NCBI GenBank assembly: GCA_028868825.1
Contig: JAGWTU010000022.1
Location: 1 to 64,000, forward strand
Length of the DNA: 64,000 nucleotides
Reading direction: 5' to 3'
Origin: Burkholderiales bacterium
Lineage (GTDB): Bacteria; Pseudomonadota; Gammaproteobacteria; Burkholderiales; Burkholderiaceae_C
Both the position numbers and the translations under genes were made by a program. The notes below the pieces were generated by a model that saw only the letters and a program-made list of their open reading frames with translations, was not told the origin of the DNA and made no database searches. Positions 1-10,741 of this stretch are shown piece after piece. Positions within the stretch are counted from its first letter, which is position 1. Each line of letters begins with the position of its first letter.

Positions 1-924
1 GAAGACGCGCTTGACGTAGAGCTTGACGCCGCCGCGCTTGTCGCGGTTCCAGAGGTCGAAAGGCGCCTTGGCCGGCACGTACAGCAGCTGCGTGTACTCG
101 GTGCGGCCCTCGACGCGGTTGTGCGTGTAGGCCAGCGGCGCCTCGCTGTCGTAGCTGATCTGCTTGTAGAACTCCTGGTACTGGGCGTCGGTGACCTCGC
201 TCTTCGGGCGCGTCCACAGCGCGGCGGCCTTGTTGACCGTCTCCCATTCGTCGGTCAGCACCTGTTCCTTCTTCTCCTCGTCCCAATGCTGCTTGCGCAT
301 CAGGATCGGCAGCGAGATGTGATCGGAATACTTGCCGATGATGGACTTCAGCTTCCACAGCGAGAGGAACTCCTCCTCGCCCTCGCGCAGATGCAGGATG
401 ACGTCGGTGCCGCGCTCGGCGCGGGCGATCGTCTCGACCTCGAAGTCGCCGCTGCCGTCGCTGCTCCAGCGCACGCCCTCCTCGGGCTTGGCGCCGGCAC
501 GGCGCGACTCGACGGTGATGCGGTCGGCGACGATGAAGCCCGAATAGAAGCCGACGCCGAACTGGCCGATCAGGTTCGCGTCCTTCTTCTTCTCGCCCTC
601 GAGCTGGGCGAGGAAGTCGCGCGTGCCGCTCTTGGCGATGGTGCCCAGGTGCGAGACCGCCTCCTCGGCGCTCATGCCGATGCCGTTGTCGCGGATCGTG
701 ATCGTCTTGGCGGCCTCGTCGTACGAGACGCGGACCTCGAGATTGGGCGCGTCCTCGTACAGGGCCGCGTTGTCGAGCGCCTCGAAGCGCAGCTTGTCGC
801 AGGCGTCGCTGGCGTTGGAGACCAGCTCGCGCAGGAAGATTTCCTTGTTGGAATACAGCGAATGGGTGACGAGGTGCAGGATCTGCTTGACCTCGGCCTG
901 GAATGACAGTTTTTGTTTGTCCAT
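1..924 (-). CDS. htpG: Chaperone HtpG (Hsp90), N-terminal part
   Basis: Bacterial Hsp90: an ATP-dependent cytosolic homodimeric chaperone that helps mature and refold client proteins. The 308 visible residues cover the GHKL ATPase domain and the start of the middle domain. Seen: [20 protein letters not shown] near residue 27 (catalytic Glu and Mg-binding Asn of the N box), DNGIGMS near 82, and [11 protein letters not shown] near 122. The ATG at 924 begins [16 protein letters not shown], the usual family start. The gene runs off the left edge, so about half of the roughly 630-residue protein is missing. It sits alone on this strand, 137 bp beyond the end of the neighbouring Bug-receptor gene. 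Identification is secure. Confidence 0.97.
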   Translation of the reverse strand, partial: MDKQKLSFQAEVKQILHLVTHSLYSNKEIFLRELVSNASDACDKLRFEALDNAALYEDAPNLEVRVSYDEAAKTITIRDNGIGMSAEEAVSHLGTIAKSGTRDFLAQLEGEKKKDANLIGQFGVGFYSGFIVADRITVESRRAGAKPEEGVRWSSDGSGDFEVETIARAERGTDVILHLREGEEEFLSLWKLKSIIGKYSDHISLPILMRKQHWDEEKKEQVLTDEWETVNKAAALWTRPKSEVTDAQYQEFYKQISYDSEAPLAYTHNRVEGRTEYTQLLYVPAKAPFDLWNRDKRGGVKLYVKRVF

Positions 925-1061
925 GTCTGCAGTCTTGAGAGTGGGGACCCGCGCTCGGGCCGGCGGGTAGACGGTAGGGGCGGGGCGCCCGAATTCAAGG
1001 GGCGCGATTGTCACCCGGCGCCGCGGGCGCAGCGGCCAGGCGGCGATCGGGCGGCGATCGG

Positions 1062-2057
1062 CTACTCGGGCCGGATCCCGGCGCCGCGGATCAGCTTGGC
1101 GTAGCGCGCCTGCTCGCTGGCCAGCAATTCGGCGAAGCGCTCGGTCGGCCCCGGCAGCACCTCGCCGCCGGCGCCGGCCAGGCGCTGGCGCAGCGCCGGC
1201 GTGGCCAGCGCCTGCTCGACGGCCTCGTGCAGCCGCGCGACGATGGCCGGCGGCAGATGCGCCGGGCCGACGACGCCGTACCAGACCGAGGCCTCGAAGC
1301 CGGGATAGCCCGATTCGGCGATCGTCGGCACCTCGGGGAAGATCGCCGAGCGCGTCGGCGTCAGCACGGCGAGCACGCGCAGCTTGCCGCTGCGCGATTG
1401 CGGCAGCACTTCGAGCGCATTGAGCGCGACGAGGTCGATGCGGCCGCCGAGCGCGTCGGTCAGCGCCTGCGCGCCGCCCTTGTAGGGCACCTCGGTGAGC
1501 TGGATGCCGGCGGCATGCTCGAACAGCGCCACCGCGAGATGCGGTGTCGACCCGTTGCCCGGCGTGCCATAGGTCACCGTCCCCGGCTTGGCCTTGGCCT
1601 GCGCGACCATCTGGGCCAGCGTCTGCAACTTGGATTCGGCCGGCACCGCGAGCACGACCGGCACGCGGCCGACCAGCGCCACCGGCGTGAGGTCGCGTGC
1701 CGGCTCGAACGGCGGCGGCTGGTACAGCGTCGGGTTGGCGGCAATCGCGTTGGCGACCAGCATCAGCGTGGTGCCGTCGGGCGCGCTCTCGATGAGGTTG
1801 CGGTTCGCGATGTTCGTGCCGGCGCCCGGCCGGTCGTCGACGATCACCGTCTGGCCGAGCGTGGCCTGCAACTGCTGCGCGAGGTCGCGGGCGATGATGT
1901 CGACGGCGCCGCCGGCGCTGTAGCCGACGATGAGCCGAATCGGCTTCGCCGGCCAGGCTTCGGCGCGTGCCGGCCGCGGCCAGTTGAAAGCGGCCATGCC
2001 GCCCAGCGACGCGAGGGCGCCCATCAGGTGGCGGCGCAGCAGGGATGGCGGCTTCAT
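1062..2057 (-). CDS. Bug-family tripartite tricarboxylate/aromatic-acid substrate-binding protein (TctC-like)
   Basis: Periplasmic binding protein of the Bug/TctC family, greatly expanded in Burkholderiales and usually binding carboxylates or aromatic acids. The 331-residue product starts with a basic, Arg-rich signal segment and hydrophobic stretch that ends at about residue 32 (PARAEAWP). The family signature [15 protein letters not shown] then D-x2-AR follows, with [13 protein letters not shown] and [17 protein letters not shown] further on. It is the last gene of a leftward operon; its ATG overlaps the stop of the aldo/keto reductase by 4 bp. No TctA/TctB membrane genes are visible, so it may be an orphan receptor. 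The position behind LigAB-type genes suggests an aromatic acid ligand, which is inference. Confidence 0.9.
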   Translation of the reverse strand: MKPPSLLRRHLMGALASLGGMAAFNWPRPARAEAWPAKPIRLIVGYSAGGAVDIIARDLAQQLQATLGQTVIVDDRPGAGTNIANRNLIESAPDGTTLMLVANAIAANPTLYQPPPFEPARDLTPVALVGRVPVVLAVPAESKLQTLAQMVAQAKAKPGTVTYGTPGNGSTPHLAVALFEHAAGIQLTEVPYKGGAQALTDALGGRIDLVALNALEVLPQSRSGKLRVLAVLTPTRSAIFPEVPTIAESGYPGFEASVWYGVVGPAHLPPAIVARLHEAVEQALATPALRQRLAGAGGEVLPGPTERFAELLASEQARYAKLIRGAGIRPE

Positions 2058-3058
2058 TGCGGGTACTCCTCGGTGTCGACCTCGGCCTGGGTGGCGGCGT
2101 TGTAGCGCGCGCCGATCACGTTGTGGCGGCCAACGAGCGCGCCCGCCCGCGCCATATGCGCCGGCGTCAGCGTCACCGCGGCGGCGCCGCAGTTCTCGCG
2201 CAGATGGTCGATGCGCGTCGTCCCCGGTATCGGCACGATATGCCCGCCGCGCGCGAGCAGCCAGGCCAGCGCCAGTTGCCCCGGCGTGCAGCCGACCTCG
2301 GCCGCCAGCGCCTCGTACGGCGGCAGCAGATCGAGGTTGCGCGCATAGGTCTCGGGTTCGAAGCGCGCCATCTGGCGCCGCAGATCCTTGGCGTCGAGCG
2401 CGCCGACATCGCGCAGCGTGCCGGTGAGGAAGGCACGCGCCAGCGGGCTGAAGGCGACGAAGGCGGCGCCGATCTCGCGGCAGGCGTCGAGCACGGCGAT
2501 CTCGGGGTTGCGCGTCCACAGCGAATATTCGCTCTGCACGGCGGCGATCGGGTGCACCGCATGGGCGCGGCGCAGCGTCGCCGCCGAGACTTCGCTGAGC
2601 CCGATCGCGCGCACCTTGCCGGCGCGCACGAGGTCGGCCATCGCGCCGACGCTGTCCTCGATCGGCACGGCCTGGTGCCAGCGGTGCAGGTAATAGAGGT
2701 CGATATGGTCGGTGCGCAGCCGGCGCAGGCTGTCCTCGCAATTGCGGCGGATGGCCGCCGGGCTGCCGTCGATGACGCGCTTGACGCCGTCCTCGAACTC
2801 GACGCCGGCCATGCCGCCCTTGCTCGCGAGCACGAAACGATTGCGGTACGGCGCGAGCACGCGGCCGACGAGGCTCTCGTTGGCGCCGAAGCCGTAGAGC
2901 GCCGCGGTGTCGAACAGCGTCACGCCGGCGTCGAGCGCGGCGAGCAGCAAGGCCTCGGCTTCTGCCGCCGGGGGCGGCGCGCCGTAGGCATGGCTGAGAT
3001 TCATGCAGCCCAGGCCGATGGCCGAGACTGCGAGTGGACCGATCTGGCGTGTCTGCAA
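2054..3058 (-). CDS. Aldo/keto reductase
   Basis: NADPH-dependent (beta/alpha)8 aldo/keto reductase, YghZ/Tas-like class. The AKR tetrad is visible: Asp and Tyr in [16 protein letters not shown], Lys in VLASKGG and His in YYLHRWH. The C-terminal cofactor motif [16 protein letters not shown] is also present. I place the start at a TTG (3056-3058), because [20 protein letters not shown] is the usual family beginning and GGAG lies 7 bases upstream; no ATG lies close by in frame. This gives 334 residues, normal for the family. It lies 62 bp downstream of the ligB-like gene and overlaps the Bug receptor by 4 bp. It may reduce an aldehyde or ketone derived from ring cleavage, or act on the substrate before cleavage; the substrate is unknown. 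Confidence 0.88.
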   Translation of the reverse strand: MQTRQIGPLAVSAIGLGCMNLSHAYGAPPPAAEAEALLLAALDAGVTLFDTAALYGFGANESLVGRVLAPYRNRFVLASKGGMAGVEFEDGVKRVIDGSPAAIRRNCEDSLRRLRTDHIDLYYLHRWHQAVPIEDSVGAMADLVRAGKVRAIGLSEVSAATLRRAHAVHPIAAVQSEYSLWTRNPEIAVLDACREIGAAFVAFSPLARAFLTGTLRDVGALDAKDLRRQMARFEPETYARNLDLLPPYEALAAEVGCTPGQLALAWLLARGGHIVPIPGTTRIDHLRENCGAAAVTLTPAHMARAGALVGRHNVIGARYNAATQAEVDTEEYPQ

Positions 3059-3120
3059 GGGCTGGCTCCGGTGGAGCCGAAAAGTATAGGAGCCCCGGCG
3101 CGTCGGCGCACCCGCCAGCG

Positions 3121-3957
3121 TCAGGCCGGTTCGAGCAGCATCAGTCCCGAGGCCGTGTTCGAGATCGGAATGTGGTAGTTCGTATGCAGCTGCCGCACCG
3201 ATAGGCCGAGCGCGGCGCGCGTCGCCAGCCACATCAGCAGCTCGACGCCCTGGGTGCCGGCCTGCTCGACGAGCTGATGGGTGTCGAAACGGCAGGCCCA
3301 GGTCGGGTCGTCGATGAGGCTGGCCATGAACTTCAGGTCGAAGTCCTTGTTGATGAAGCCGGCGCGCTCGCCGTCGAGCTGGTGCGAGAGCCCGCCGGTG
3401 CCGAGCACCAGCACCTTCTCGTCGCCGCCCCAGGAGGCGACTGCACGCCCGATCGCCTGGCCGAGCTTCCAGCAGCGCGTGGCGCTGGGCAGCGGCGCCT
3501 GGACCGTGTTGATGCACACCGGCACGACGCGCACCGGCCAGTCCTGGTCCGGCCACAGCAGCGCCATCGGCAGCGTGAACGCATGGTCGACCTTCATCTC
3601 CTGGCAGGTCGTGAGATCGAATTCCTCGCCCACCAGCGATTCGATCAGATGCCACGACAGCGCAGGGTCGCCGCGGAACGGCGGCACCGTCGGGATGCCC
3701 CAGCCCTCGTCGGCGTTGCGGTACTCGGGTGCGGCGCCGACGGCGAAGGTCGGCATCTGGTCGAGGAAGAAGTTCAGGCCATGGTCGTTGTAAATGAGAA
3801 CGACGACGTCGGGCCGGACTTCGCCGAGCCAGCGCCGCACCGGGATGAAGCCGTCGAAGAACGGCTTCCAATAGGGGTCCTGCTGCAGGTTCTTCGCGAT
3901 CGCGCGGCCGATGGCCGGCACATGCGAGGTCGTGATGCCGCCGATGATGGTTGCCAT
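3121..3957 (-). CDS. Class III extradiol dioxygenase beta subunit (LigB-like), first copy
   Basis: Catalytic subunit of a protocatechuate 4,5-dioxygenase-type enzyme, 278 residues. It holds the non-haem Fe(II) that cleaves a catecholic acid ring with O2. Residues matching the Sphingobium LigB active site are present: His12 in TTSHVPAIG, His59 in YNDHGLNFF, the Glu of GVELLMWL, the proposed base His in GTGGLSHQLDG, and the His of KVDHAFTLP. The ATG at 3957 directly precedes the conserved ATIIGGITTSH. The alpha-subunit gene ends 14 bp upstream. A second LigB lies at 14273-15130 within the full pathway operon. This copy differs from it considerably (for example DQMPTFAVGAAPEYRNADEG) and may serve another substrate such as gallate or a methylated protocatechuate. 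That is inference. Confidence 0.92.
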   Translation of the reverse strand: MATIIGGITTSHVPAIGRAIAKNLQQDPYWKPFFDGFIPVRRWLGEVRPDVVVLIYNDHGLNFFLDQMPTFAVGAAPEYRNADEGWGIPTVPPFRGDPALSWHLIESLVGEEFDLTTCQEMKVDHAFTLPMALLWPDQDWPVRVVPVCINTVQAPLPSATRCWKLGQAIGRAVASWGGDEKVLVLGTGGLSHQLDGERAGFINKDFDLKFMASLIDDPTWACRFDTHQLVEQAGTQGVELLMWLATRAALGLSVRQLHTNYHIPISNTASGLMLLEPA

Positions 3958-3971
3958 GTCGATGCTCCCCT

Positions 3972-4316
3972 TCAGCCGCGCGCGGCGACCAGCTTGGCCT
4001 GAAACTGCTCGCGCGTGAGGCCGGTCTGCTGGGCGCCGATGTCCTGCATGTCGAGGCCGAAGATGCCGGCGAACTTCGCCAGGTAATAGGCATTGCCGCC
4101 GGCGGCGATCAGCTGCAGCACGTTGCGCGCGGCAATGGCGGCGCGCTGCTGCGGGTTCAGGCCGTAGCGCTCGCAATAGGCGTCCTCGTCGGCGAGGAAG
4201 GCCTCGCGGTTCGCGGCCTCGTTGAACGAATAGCACATGCGGTTCAAGGCGTAACCCTTCATCGCCTGCACACCGTCGAAGATCACGGTGCCGGGTATCG
4301 GCGGGTGTTCGCTCAT
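3972..4316 (-). CDS. Extradiol dioxygenase alpha subunit (LigA-like), first copy
   Basis: Small helical subunit of the LigAB heterotetramer; it caps the active site of LigB. At 114 residues it is compact for the family. It keeps the LigA pattern: IPGTVIFDG at the N-terminus, KGYALNRMCYSFNEAANREAF, and AARNVLQLIAAGGNAYYLAK in the middle. It is the first gene of a leftward operon (ligA-like, ligB-like, aldo/keto reductase, Bug receptor) and is divergent from the LysR gene at 4391. The 74-bp spacer holds a palindrome suited to LysR binding. It lacks the C-terminal tail seen in the second LigA of this window (141 residues). Identification as a LigA-family subunit is firm; substrate is not. Confidence 0.92.
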   Translation of the reverse strand: MSEHPPIPGTVIFDGVQAMKGYALNRMCYSFNEAANREAFLADEDAYCERYGLNPQQRAAIAARNVLQLIAAGGNAYYLAKFAGIFGLDMQDIGAQQTGLTREQFQAKLVAARG

Positions 4317-4334
4317 GGCGTCGGTCTCCTGGTG

Positions 4335-4351
4335 ACTGCGAATCGCGCAGT
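4335..4351. promoter_or_regulatory. Candidate LysR operator palindrome between ligA-like gene and lysR
   Basis: ACTGCG-AATCG-CGCAGT is a perfect 6-bp inverted repeat with a 5-bp spacer. It contains the T-N11-A core typical of LysR-type sites (TGCG at 4337, CGCA ending at 4349). A second, weaker TGCG-N8-CGCA pair lies at 4358-4373, with centres about 22 bp apart, roughly two helical turns on the same face. The arrangement resembles a recognition site plus activation site. It sits in the 74-bp gap between divergent start codons, so it could control both directions. The functional assignment is inferred. Confidence 0.55.
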
Positions 4352-4390
4352 ATCGATTGCGTCATCATCCGCATCCAGCGCCTTCCGCTC

Positions 4391-5326
4391 ATGAGCCCCA
4401 TGACCCGTTTCGATCATTTGGACCTCGACGGCCATCTGCTGCAGCTGCTGCTCGTCGTCCACGAGGAGCGGTCGATCACCCGCGCCGCGGCGCGGCTGGG
4501 GGTGACGCAATCGGCGGTCAGCCATCTGCTCGAGAAGCTGCGCGCCATCGTCGGCGACCCGCTGTTCGTGCGCGCCGGCCGCGGCATCGTCGCCACCGCG
4601 CGCGCCGACGCGCTGGCGCGGCATGCGCGGCTGCTGCTCGACGGCCTGCGCGGCTTCGTCAGCGCCGGCGGCGTCGACCCGGCGGCGATCTGCGCCGAGA
4701 TCACGATCGCCGCCAACGACCTGCAGCGCGACCTGCTGCTGCCGCCGCTGCTGCAGCGGCTGCGGCGGCAGGCGCCGGGGTTGACGCTGCGCGTCATCGC
4801 CTCGGGCGTCCCCGGCGCCGAACTGCTGCGCGAGGGGCTGTGCCAGCTCGTCATCACGCCGCGCCCGCCCGATGCCGCCGATGTCGTGCAGAAGCGGCTG
4901 TTCGAGGACGGCTATGTCGTCTATTACGACGCCGCGCAGCGCAGCGCGCCGCGCGACGCGGTGGCGTACCTCGCCGCCGACCATGTGACCGTCGTCTACG
5001 AGCCGCGGCGCCGCATCGAGGTCGACGACTGGCTGGCCGAGCGCGGCCACGCGCGGCGTTTCGTCGCCAGCGTGCCGGGTTTCGGCGGCATCCGGTCGTT
5101 CATCGAAGGCAGCGACCGCATCGCGACCCTGCCCAGCCTGCTGCGGCTGCACCTGCTGCGCGGCCTCGCGACGGCAGCGGTGCCGCTGCCCTGCCCTCCC
5201 CTGCCGATGTACCTGCTGTGGCACCTGCGCCACCACGACGACCCGCTGCAGCGCTGGCTGCGCGAGCAGATCGAGGCCGTGGTGCCGGACGCGATCGCCG
5301 CGGCGGGCTTGCCCGCGGCCGGTTGA
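4391..5326 (+). CDS. LysR-family transcriptional regulator
   Basis: DNA-binding regulator of 311 residues. The N-terminal winged helix-turn-helix is clear (HLLQLLLVVHEERSITRAAA, then LGVTQSAVSHLLEKLR, residues 14-55), followed by a substrate-binding effector domain. The effector domain resembles the NodD/LinR-type subgroup (FVRAGRGIVATARADAL; IEGSDRIATLPSLL near residue 240). It is transcribed divergently from the first ligA-like gene across a 74-bp spacer with a palindrome, the standard layout for a regulator of the neighbouring catabolic operon. Two ATGs (4391 and 4400) are possible starts. It ends 4 bp from the converging efflux-channel gene. The inducer is unknown, probably the substrate or a ring-cleavage product of the adjacent dioxygenase. 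Confidence 0.92.
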   Translation: MSPMTRFDHLDLDGHLLQLLLVVHEERSITRAAARLGVTQSAVSHLLEKLRAIVGDPLFVRAGRGIVATARADALARHARLLLDGLRGFVSAGGVDPAAICAEITIAANDLQRDLLLPPLLQRLRRQAPGLTLRVIASGVPGAELLREGLCQLVITPRPPDAADVVQKRLFEDGYVVYYDAAQRSAPRDAVAYLAADHVTVVYEPRRRIEVDDWLAERGHARRFVASVPGFGGIRSFIEGSDRIATLPSLLRLHLLRGLATAAVPLPCPPLPMYLLWHLRHHDDPLQRWLREQIEAVVPDAIAAAGLPAAG

Positions 5327-5330
5327 CCCG

Positions 5331-6740
5331 TCAATCGGGCGCCGCGCCGCCCAGCGCCTTCACGAGCGCGACCATCGCCGTCAGGCTGTCGCCTTGCGCC
5401 TGCACCGTCTGCTCCCGCTGCTGCTGCAGCGCGCGGCGGGCCTCGATGAGCTCGAGCCGCGAGGCGTCGCCGGCGCGGAATCGCTGCTCGGCGAGCGCCA
5501 GCAGATCGGCCTGGCGCTGCTCGGCGCGCAGCAGCTCGGCGCGCCGCGATTCGCCGCGCGCGACGCGGGTCAGCGCGACCTCGGCATCGGCCACCGCCGC
5601 CAGCGCGGTCTTGCGCCACGCCGCGTCGGCAGCGGCCAGCGCGGCCTCGCTGGCCTGCACCTGGGCCTGCAGGCGGCCGCTTTCGAACAGCGGCAGGCTG
5701 AGCTGCGGACCGGCGCTCCAGAACAGGCTCGCCGGGTCGAGCAGACGGCCGCTGTGCACCGATTGCCAGCCGCCCTGGCCCAGCAGCGAGAAGCGCGGGT
5801 AGCGCGCGGCGACGGCGACGCCGACATCGGCGCTGGCGGCGGCGCGGTCGCGCTCGGCCGCGCGCAGGTCGGGGCGGCGACGCAGCAGTTCGCCCGGCAG
5901 GCCGGCGGCGGGCGCCTCGGGCACCGGCGGCAGGTCGCGCGGCGCGCCGAGCATGGCATTCAGATCGGCCAGCGGCAGCGCCGTCAGCGGCATCAAGGCG
6001 GCTACGCTGCGGCGCGCCGCGAGTTCGAGCGCCGGCAGTCCGGCGGCGAGGTTGTCGCGCAGCAGCTCGGCGCGGCGCAAGTCGGTGCGCGCGAATTCGC
6101 CGCCGGCCACGGCGACCTTCGTGATCGCGATCGCCTCGTCGACCTCGGCCAGTTCGGCGCGCAGCAGCGCGATGCGCTGCTGCGTCACGCGCAGCTCGAA
6201 GTAGTTGCGCGCGACCTCGGCGGCGAGCATCAGCCGCACATCGTCGGCCCGGTCGGCGGCGGCCTGGCTGCGTGCCGCGGCGCCCTCGCTGACCCGGCGC
6301 TGGTAGCCGAAGAGGTCGATCTCCCAGGAGGCGTCGAAGCCGATCTGTTCGTTGACGAAGCGGCTCTTCGGATTCAGCGCCGGCGGCAGGTTCGCGAACA
6401 TCTCGCCGTTGCGGCTGATGCGGTCGTCGCTGGCGCGCGCCGCGACGGCGAGGCTCGGGCCCGTCGCCGCATCCTGCGCCGACTGCTGGGCGCGCGACTG
6501 CGCCAGCCGCGCCAGCGCCTGCGCGAGGTCGGGCCCCTGGGCCACCGCCGCCTGCTGCAGCCGGCGCAGCAGCGGATCGTCGGTGAGCGAGCGCCAGACG
6601 GCGCGCAGGTCGGCACTGCCGGCGGGCTCGAGGTATTGCGCCGGCAATGCCTGCGCCGCAGGCGGCTGGTAGTTCGGGCCGACGGCCGCGCAGCCGGCCA
6701 GCGACAGGACGGCGAAGCACAGGGTGAGGCGCGGATTCAT
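5331..6740 (-). CDS. NodT-family outer-membrane efflux lipoprotein (TolC-like channel)
   Basis: Outer-membrane factor that forms the trimeric exit duct of a tripartite efflux pump; 469 residues, normal length. A lipoprotein signal is visible (LCFAVLSLAGCAAVGPNYQPP; lipid-modified Cys near residue 17). The duplicated OEP pattern of long coiled-coil helices follows, with landmarks such as FGYQRRVSEG, RRPDLRAAERDRAAASADVGVA and a GQGGWQS strand. It is the last gene of the leftward operon that begins with tetR, 13 bp after the second ABC permease gene. The neighbours are an ABC-type exporter with HlyD adaptor, so this protein probably serves that pump. In E. coli the related YbhGFSR pump has no channel gene of its own in the operon. 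Confidence 0.93.
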   Translation of the reverse strand: MNPRLTLCFAVLSLAGCAAVGPNYQPPAAQALPAQYLEPAGSADLRAVWRSLTDDPLLRRLQQAAVAQGPDLAQALARLAQSRAQQSAQDAATGPSLAVAARASDDRISRNGEMFANLPPALNPKSRFVNEQIGFDASWEIDLFGYQRRVSEGAAARSQAAADRADDVRLMLAAEVARNYFELRVTQQRIALLRAELAEVDEAIAITKVAVAGGEFARTDLRRAELLRDNLAAGLPALELAARRSVAALMPLTALPLADLNAMLGAPRDLPPVPEAPAAGLPGELLRRRPDLRAAERDRAAASADVGVAVAARYPRFSLLGQGGWQSVHSGRLLDPASLFWSAGPQLSLPLFESGRLQAQVQASEAALAAADAAWRKTALAAVADAEVALTRVARGESRRAELLRAEQRQADLLALAEQRFRAGDASRLELIEARRALQQQREQTVQAQGDSLTAMVALVKALGGAAPD

Positions 6741-6753
6741 GGCGGGACCTCGA

Positions 6754-7851
6754 TCAGGCTATGTGGCGGCGGAACATCCGCAAGGCGACCGTCAACGTGA
6801 ACATCGAAATGGCCAGCATCGGCCACAGCCGCGGCCAGACATCGGCCCAGCCGTAGCTCTTCAGGAACAGGCCCTTGACGATCGGTATGAAGTAGGCGAG
6901 CGCGTCGACGCGGGCGACCCATTGCAGGAAGACCGGCATGTTCTCGATCGGCGCGACGAAGCCCGAGACGATGGTCGCCGGCACCATGAAGGCGAAGACG
7001 CCCAGGAAGGCCTGCTGCTGCGTCGACGAGATCGACGAGATGAAGAGCCCGACGCCCGCCAGCGCCAGGCCGTAGCAGAACATGCCGACGAAGAGCAGCG
7101 GCACCGCGCCGGTGAACGGCACGCCATAGCCCCCATGCGCGATGCCCGCGATCAGCGTGCCCTGGACCATCGCGACGAGGATGCCCGGGATCGCCTTGCC
7201 GGCCATGATGTAGGCCGGCGTCAGCGGCGACACCAGCAGCTGCTCGAAGGTGCCCTCCTCGCGCTCGCGTGCGACCGACAGCGCCGTCACCATCAGGCAG
7301 CCGATGGTCGTGATGATGGCGACGAGGCTGGGCAGGATGTGCCACTTGAAATCGAGGTTCGGGTTGTACTCGTTGCGCAGCCGTGGCCCGGTGTCGGCGG
7401 CCGCGCCGCCGCGCTCGGCGAGATAGCCGGCGATGACCTGCTGGGCGTAGCTGGCGGCGATCTGGCCGGCGTTGCTGCGCCGGCCGTCGATGACGATCTG
7501 CAGCGGCGCGCTCTCGCCGCGCGCGATGCGGCGCGAGAAATCGGGCCCGAAGCGCACCGCGAGCAGCGCGCGCTGGGCGTCGATCGCGTCGCGCAATTCG
7601 GCCTCGCCGTGGACGGCGATCAGGTGCGTGAACGAGGCCGTGCGCTCCAGCCGCCGGATCAGCTCGCGCGACGCCGCGCCGCCGTCCTGGTCGTAGACGA
7701 CGAGCGTGCTGTCGCGCACCTCGAGCGTGGCCGCAAACGGGAACAGCAGCGTCTGCAGGATCACCGGCATGATCAGCATGATGCGGCCCTGGCGCTGGCC
7801 GAGCAGCGCCTGGAGTTCCTTGACGACGAGTCGCAGCAGTCTTTGCAGCAT
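6754..7851 (-). CDS. ybhR: ABC-2 type exporter permease (YbhR-like)
   Basis: Inner-membrane permease of 365 residues with the ABC-2 layout. There is one N-terminal transmembrane segment (near residues 20-40) and a large periplasmic domain with VVYDQDGGAASRELIRRLE. Then comes a block of five or six membrane helices that starts at ILPSLVAIITTIGCLMVTAL. The cytoplasmic coupling sequence AREREEGTFEQLLVSPLTP is typical of the YhhJ/YbhR branch. It lies 5 bp downstream of its partner permease and 13 bp upstream of the channel gene. With the partner it should form a heterodimer powered by the double-NBD protein at 8981-10741. E. coli YbhGFSR is linked to export of toxic compounds; the substrate here is not evident. 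Confidence 0.88.
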   Translation of the reverse strand: MLQRLLRLVVKELQALLGQRQGRIMLIMPVILQTLLFPFAATLEVRDSTLVVYDQDGGAASRELIRRLERTASFTHLIAVHGEAELRDAIDAQRALLAVRFGPDFSRRIARGESAPLQIVIDGRRSNAGQIAASYAQQVIAGYLAERGGAAADTGPRLRNEYNPNLDFKWHILPSLVAIITTIGCLMVTALSVAREREEGTFEQLLVSPLTPAYIMAGKAIPGILVAMVQGTLIAGIAHGGYGVPFTGAVPLLFVGMFCYGLALAGVGLFISSISSTQQQAFLGVFAFMVPATIVSGFVAPIENMPVFLQWVARVDALAYFIPIVKGLFLKSYGWADVWPRLWPMLAISMFTLTVALRMFRRHIA

Positions 7852-7856
7852 GGTCG

Positions 7857-8980
7857 TCAGTCCAGCGTGCGCCGGGTCTTCAGCGCCGTGAGCCCGATCC
7901 AGAACAGCGTCAGCAGCGCGAGGTAGAAGGCGTCGGGCCAGAGCACGGCGCCGATGTCGCCGGCCTGGAACAGCGTCTGCAGCGAGCTCGCGAAATAGCG
8001 CGCCGGGATGAAGCGCGTGACCCCTTGCAGGAAGCGCGGCATGCTCGAGATCTCGTAGATCACGCCCGAGAGCATCAGCGAAGGCAGGAAGGCCGCGATC
8101 AGCGCCGCCTGCGCGGCGTTGAACTGGTTGCGGAAGACCGACGAGAGGAACAGGCCGAGGCCCAGCGCGCAGCCCAGGAACAGCGTCGTCATCGCCGTCA
8201 GCAGCAGCACCGAGCCGCGGAACGGCACGCCCATGATCGCCACCGACACCGCCAGGCACAGCAGCATCGCCGCCAGCCCGAGCGCGTAATACGGCAGGAT
8301 TTTCGACAGCAGCAGTTCGGTGCGCGTGACCGACGTCGCCAGCAGCGCCTCCATCGTGCCGCGCTCCCATTCACGGGCGACGACGAGCGAGGTCAGCAGC
8401 GCGCCGATGATCGTCATCACGATCGCGATCGAGCCCGGCACGAGGTAGTTGCGGCTGACCGTGCTCGGGTTGAACCAGGAGCGCAGCTCGACGGCGATCG
8501 GCTGCGCCGGCGCGATGCCGGCGTCCTGGGCCCGCGTGACCTTGAACTGGTTCCAGATGCCCTGGACATAGGCGGCGACGAAATTGGCCGTGTTGGGCTC
8601 GGCGCCGTCGGCGAGGACCTGGACCGCGCCGCCGCCGTCGCCGTGCAGCAGCCGCACGCCGAAGTCGTTGGCGATAATGACGATGCCGCGCAATCGGCCC
8701 TGGGCGAGGTCGTCCTCGAAGGCGGCGACCGAATCGCCGCGGTGGACCTCGAAGGCGCCCGACGCGGCCAGCGTCTGCGCGAAGCGCTGCGCCGCCGCGC
8801 TGTCGTCGTGGACGACGAGGCCGACGCGCACCGCCGCCGCGTCGAGGTTGACGGCATAGCCCATCACGAACAGCAGCAGCACCGGCATCACGAAGGCGAC
8901 GAGGATGCTGCTGGGGTCGCGCACGATCTGGTACGACTCCTTCAGGCACAGCGCCCAGAGCCGGCGCGGCGAGAGGCTCC

Positions 8981-8984
<4 letters not shown>
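7857..8984 (-). CDS. ybhS: ABC-2 type exporter permease (YbhS-like)
   Basis: Second permease of the pump, 375 residues. It has the same architecture: an N-terminal membrane segment (SSILVAFVMPVLLLFVMGYA, residues 25-44) and a periplasmic domain (VGLVVHDDSAAAQRFAQTL). Five or six membrane helices follow, starting at YLVPGSIAIVMTIIGALLTS. The coupling motif is AREWERGTMEALLATSVTR. The start ATG (8982-8984) overlaps the stop of the ATPase gene by 4 bp, and its stop lies 5 bp before the next permease, indicating translational coupling. It is clearly homologous to its neighbour but diverged, as expected for a heterodimeric transporter. Confidence 0.88.

Positions 8985-10737
<1,753 letters not shown>

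Positions 10738-10741
<4 letters not shown>

Noticed and set aside
986..1061. Tandem GGCGGCGATCGG and a GCGCCC/GGGGCGC dyad between htpG and the Bug gene
   Set aside because: Short and expected by chance in G+C-rich DNA; no clear role as terminator or promoter.
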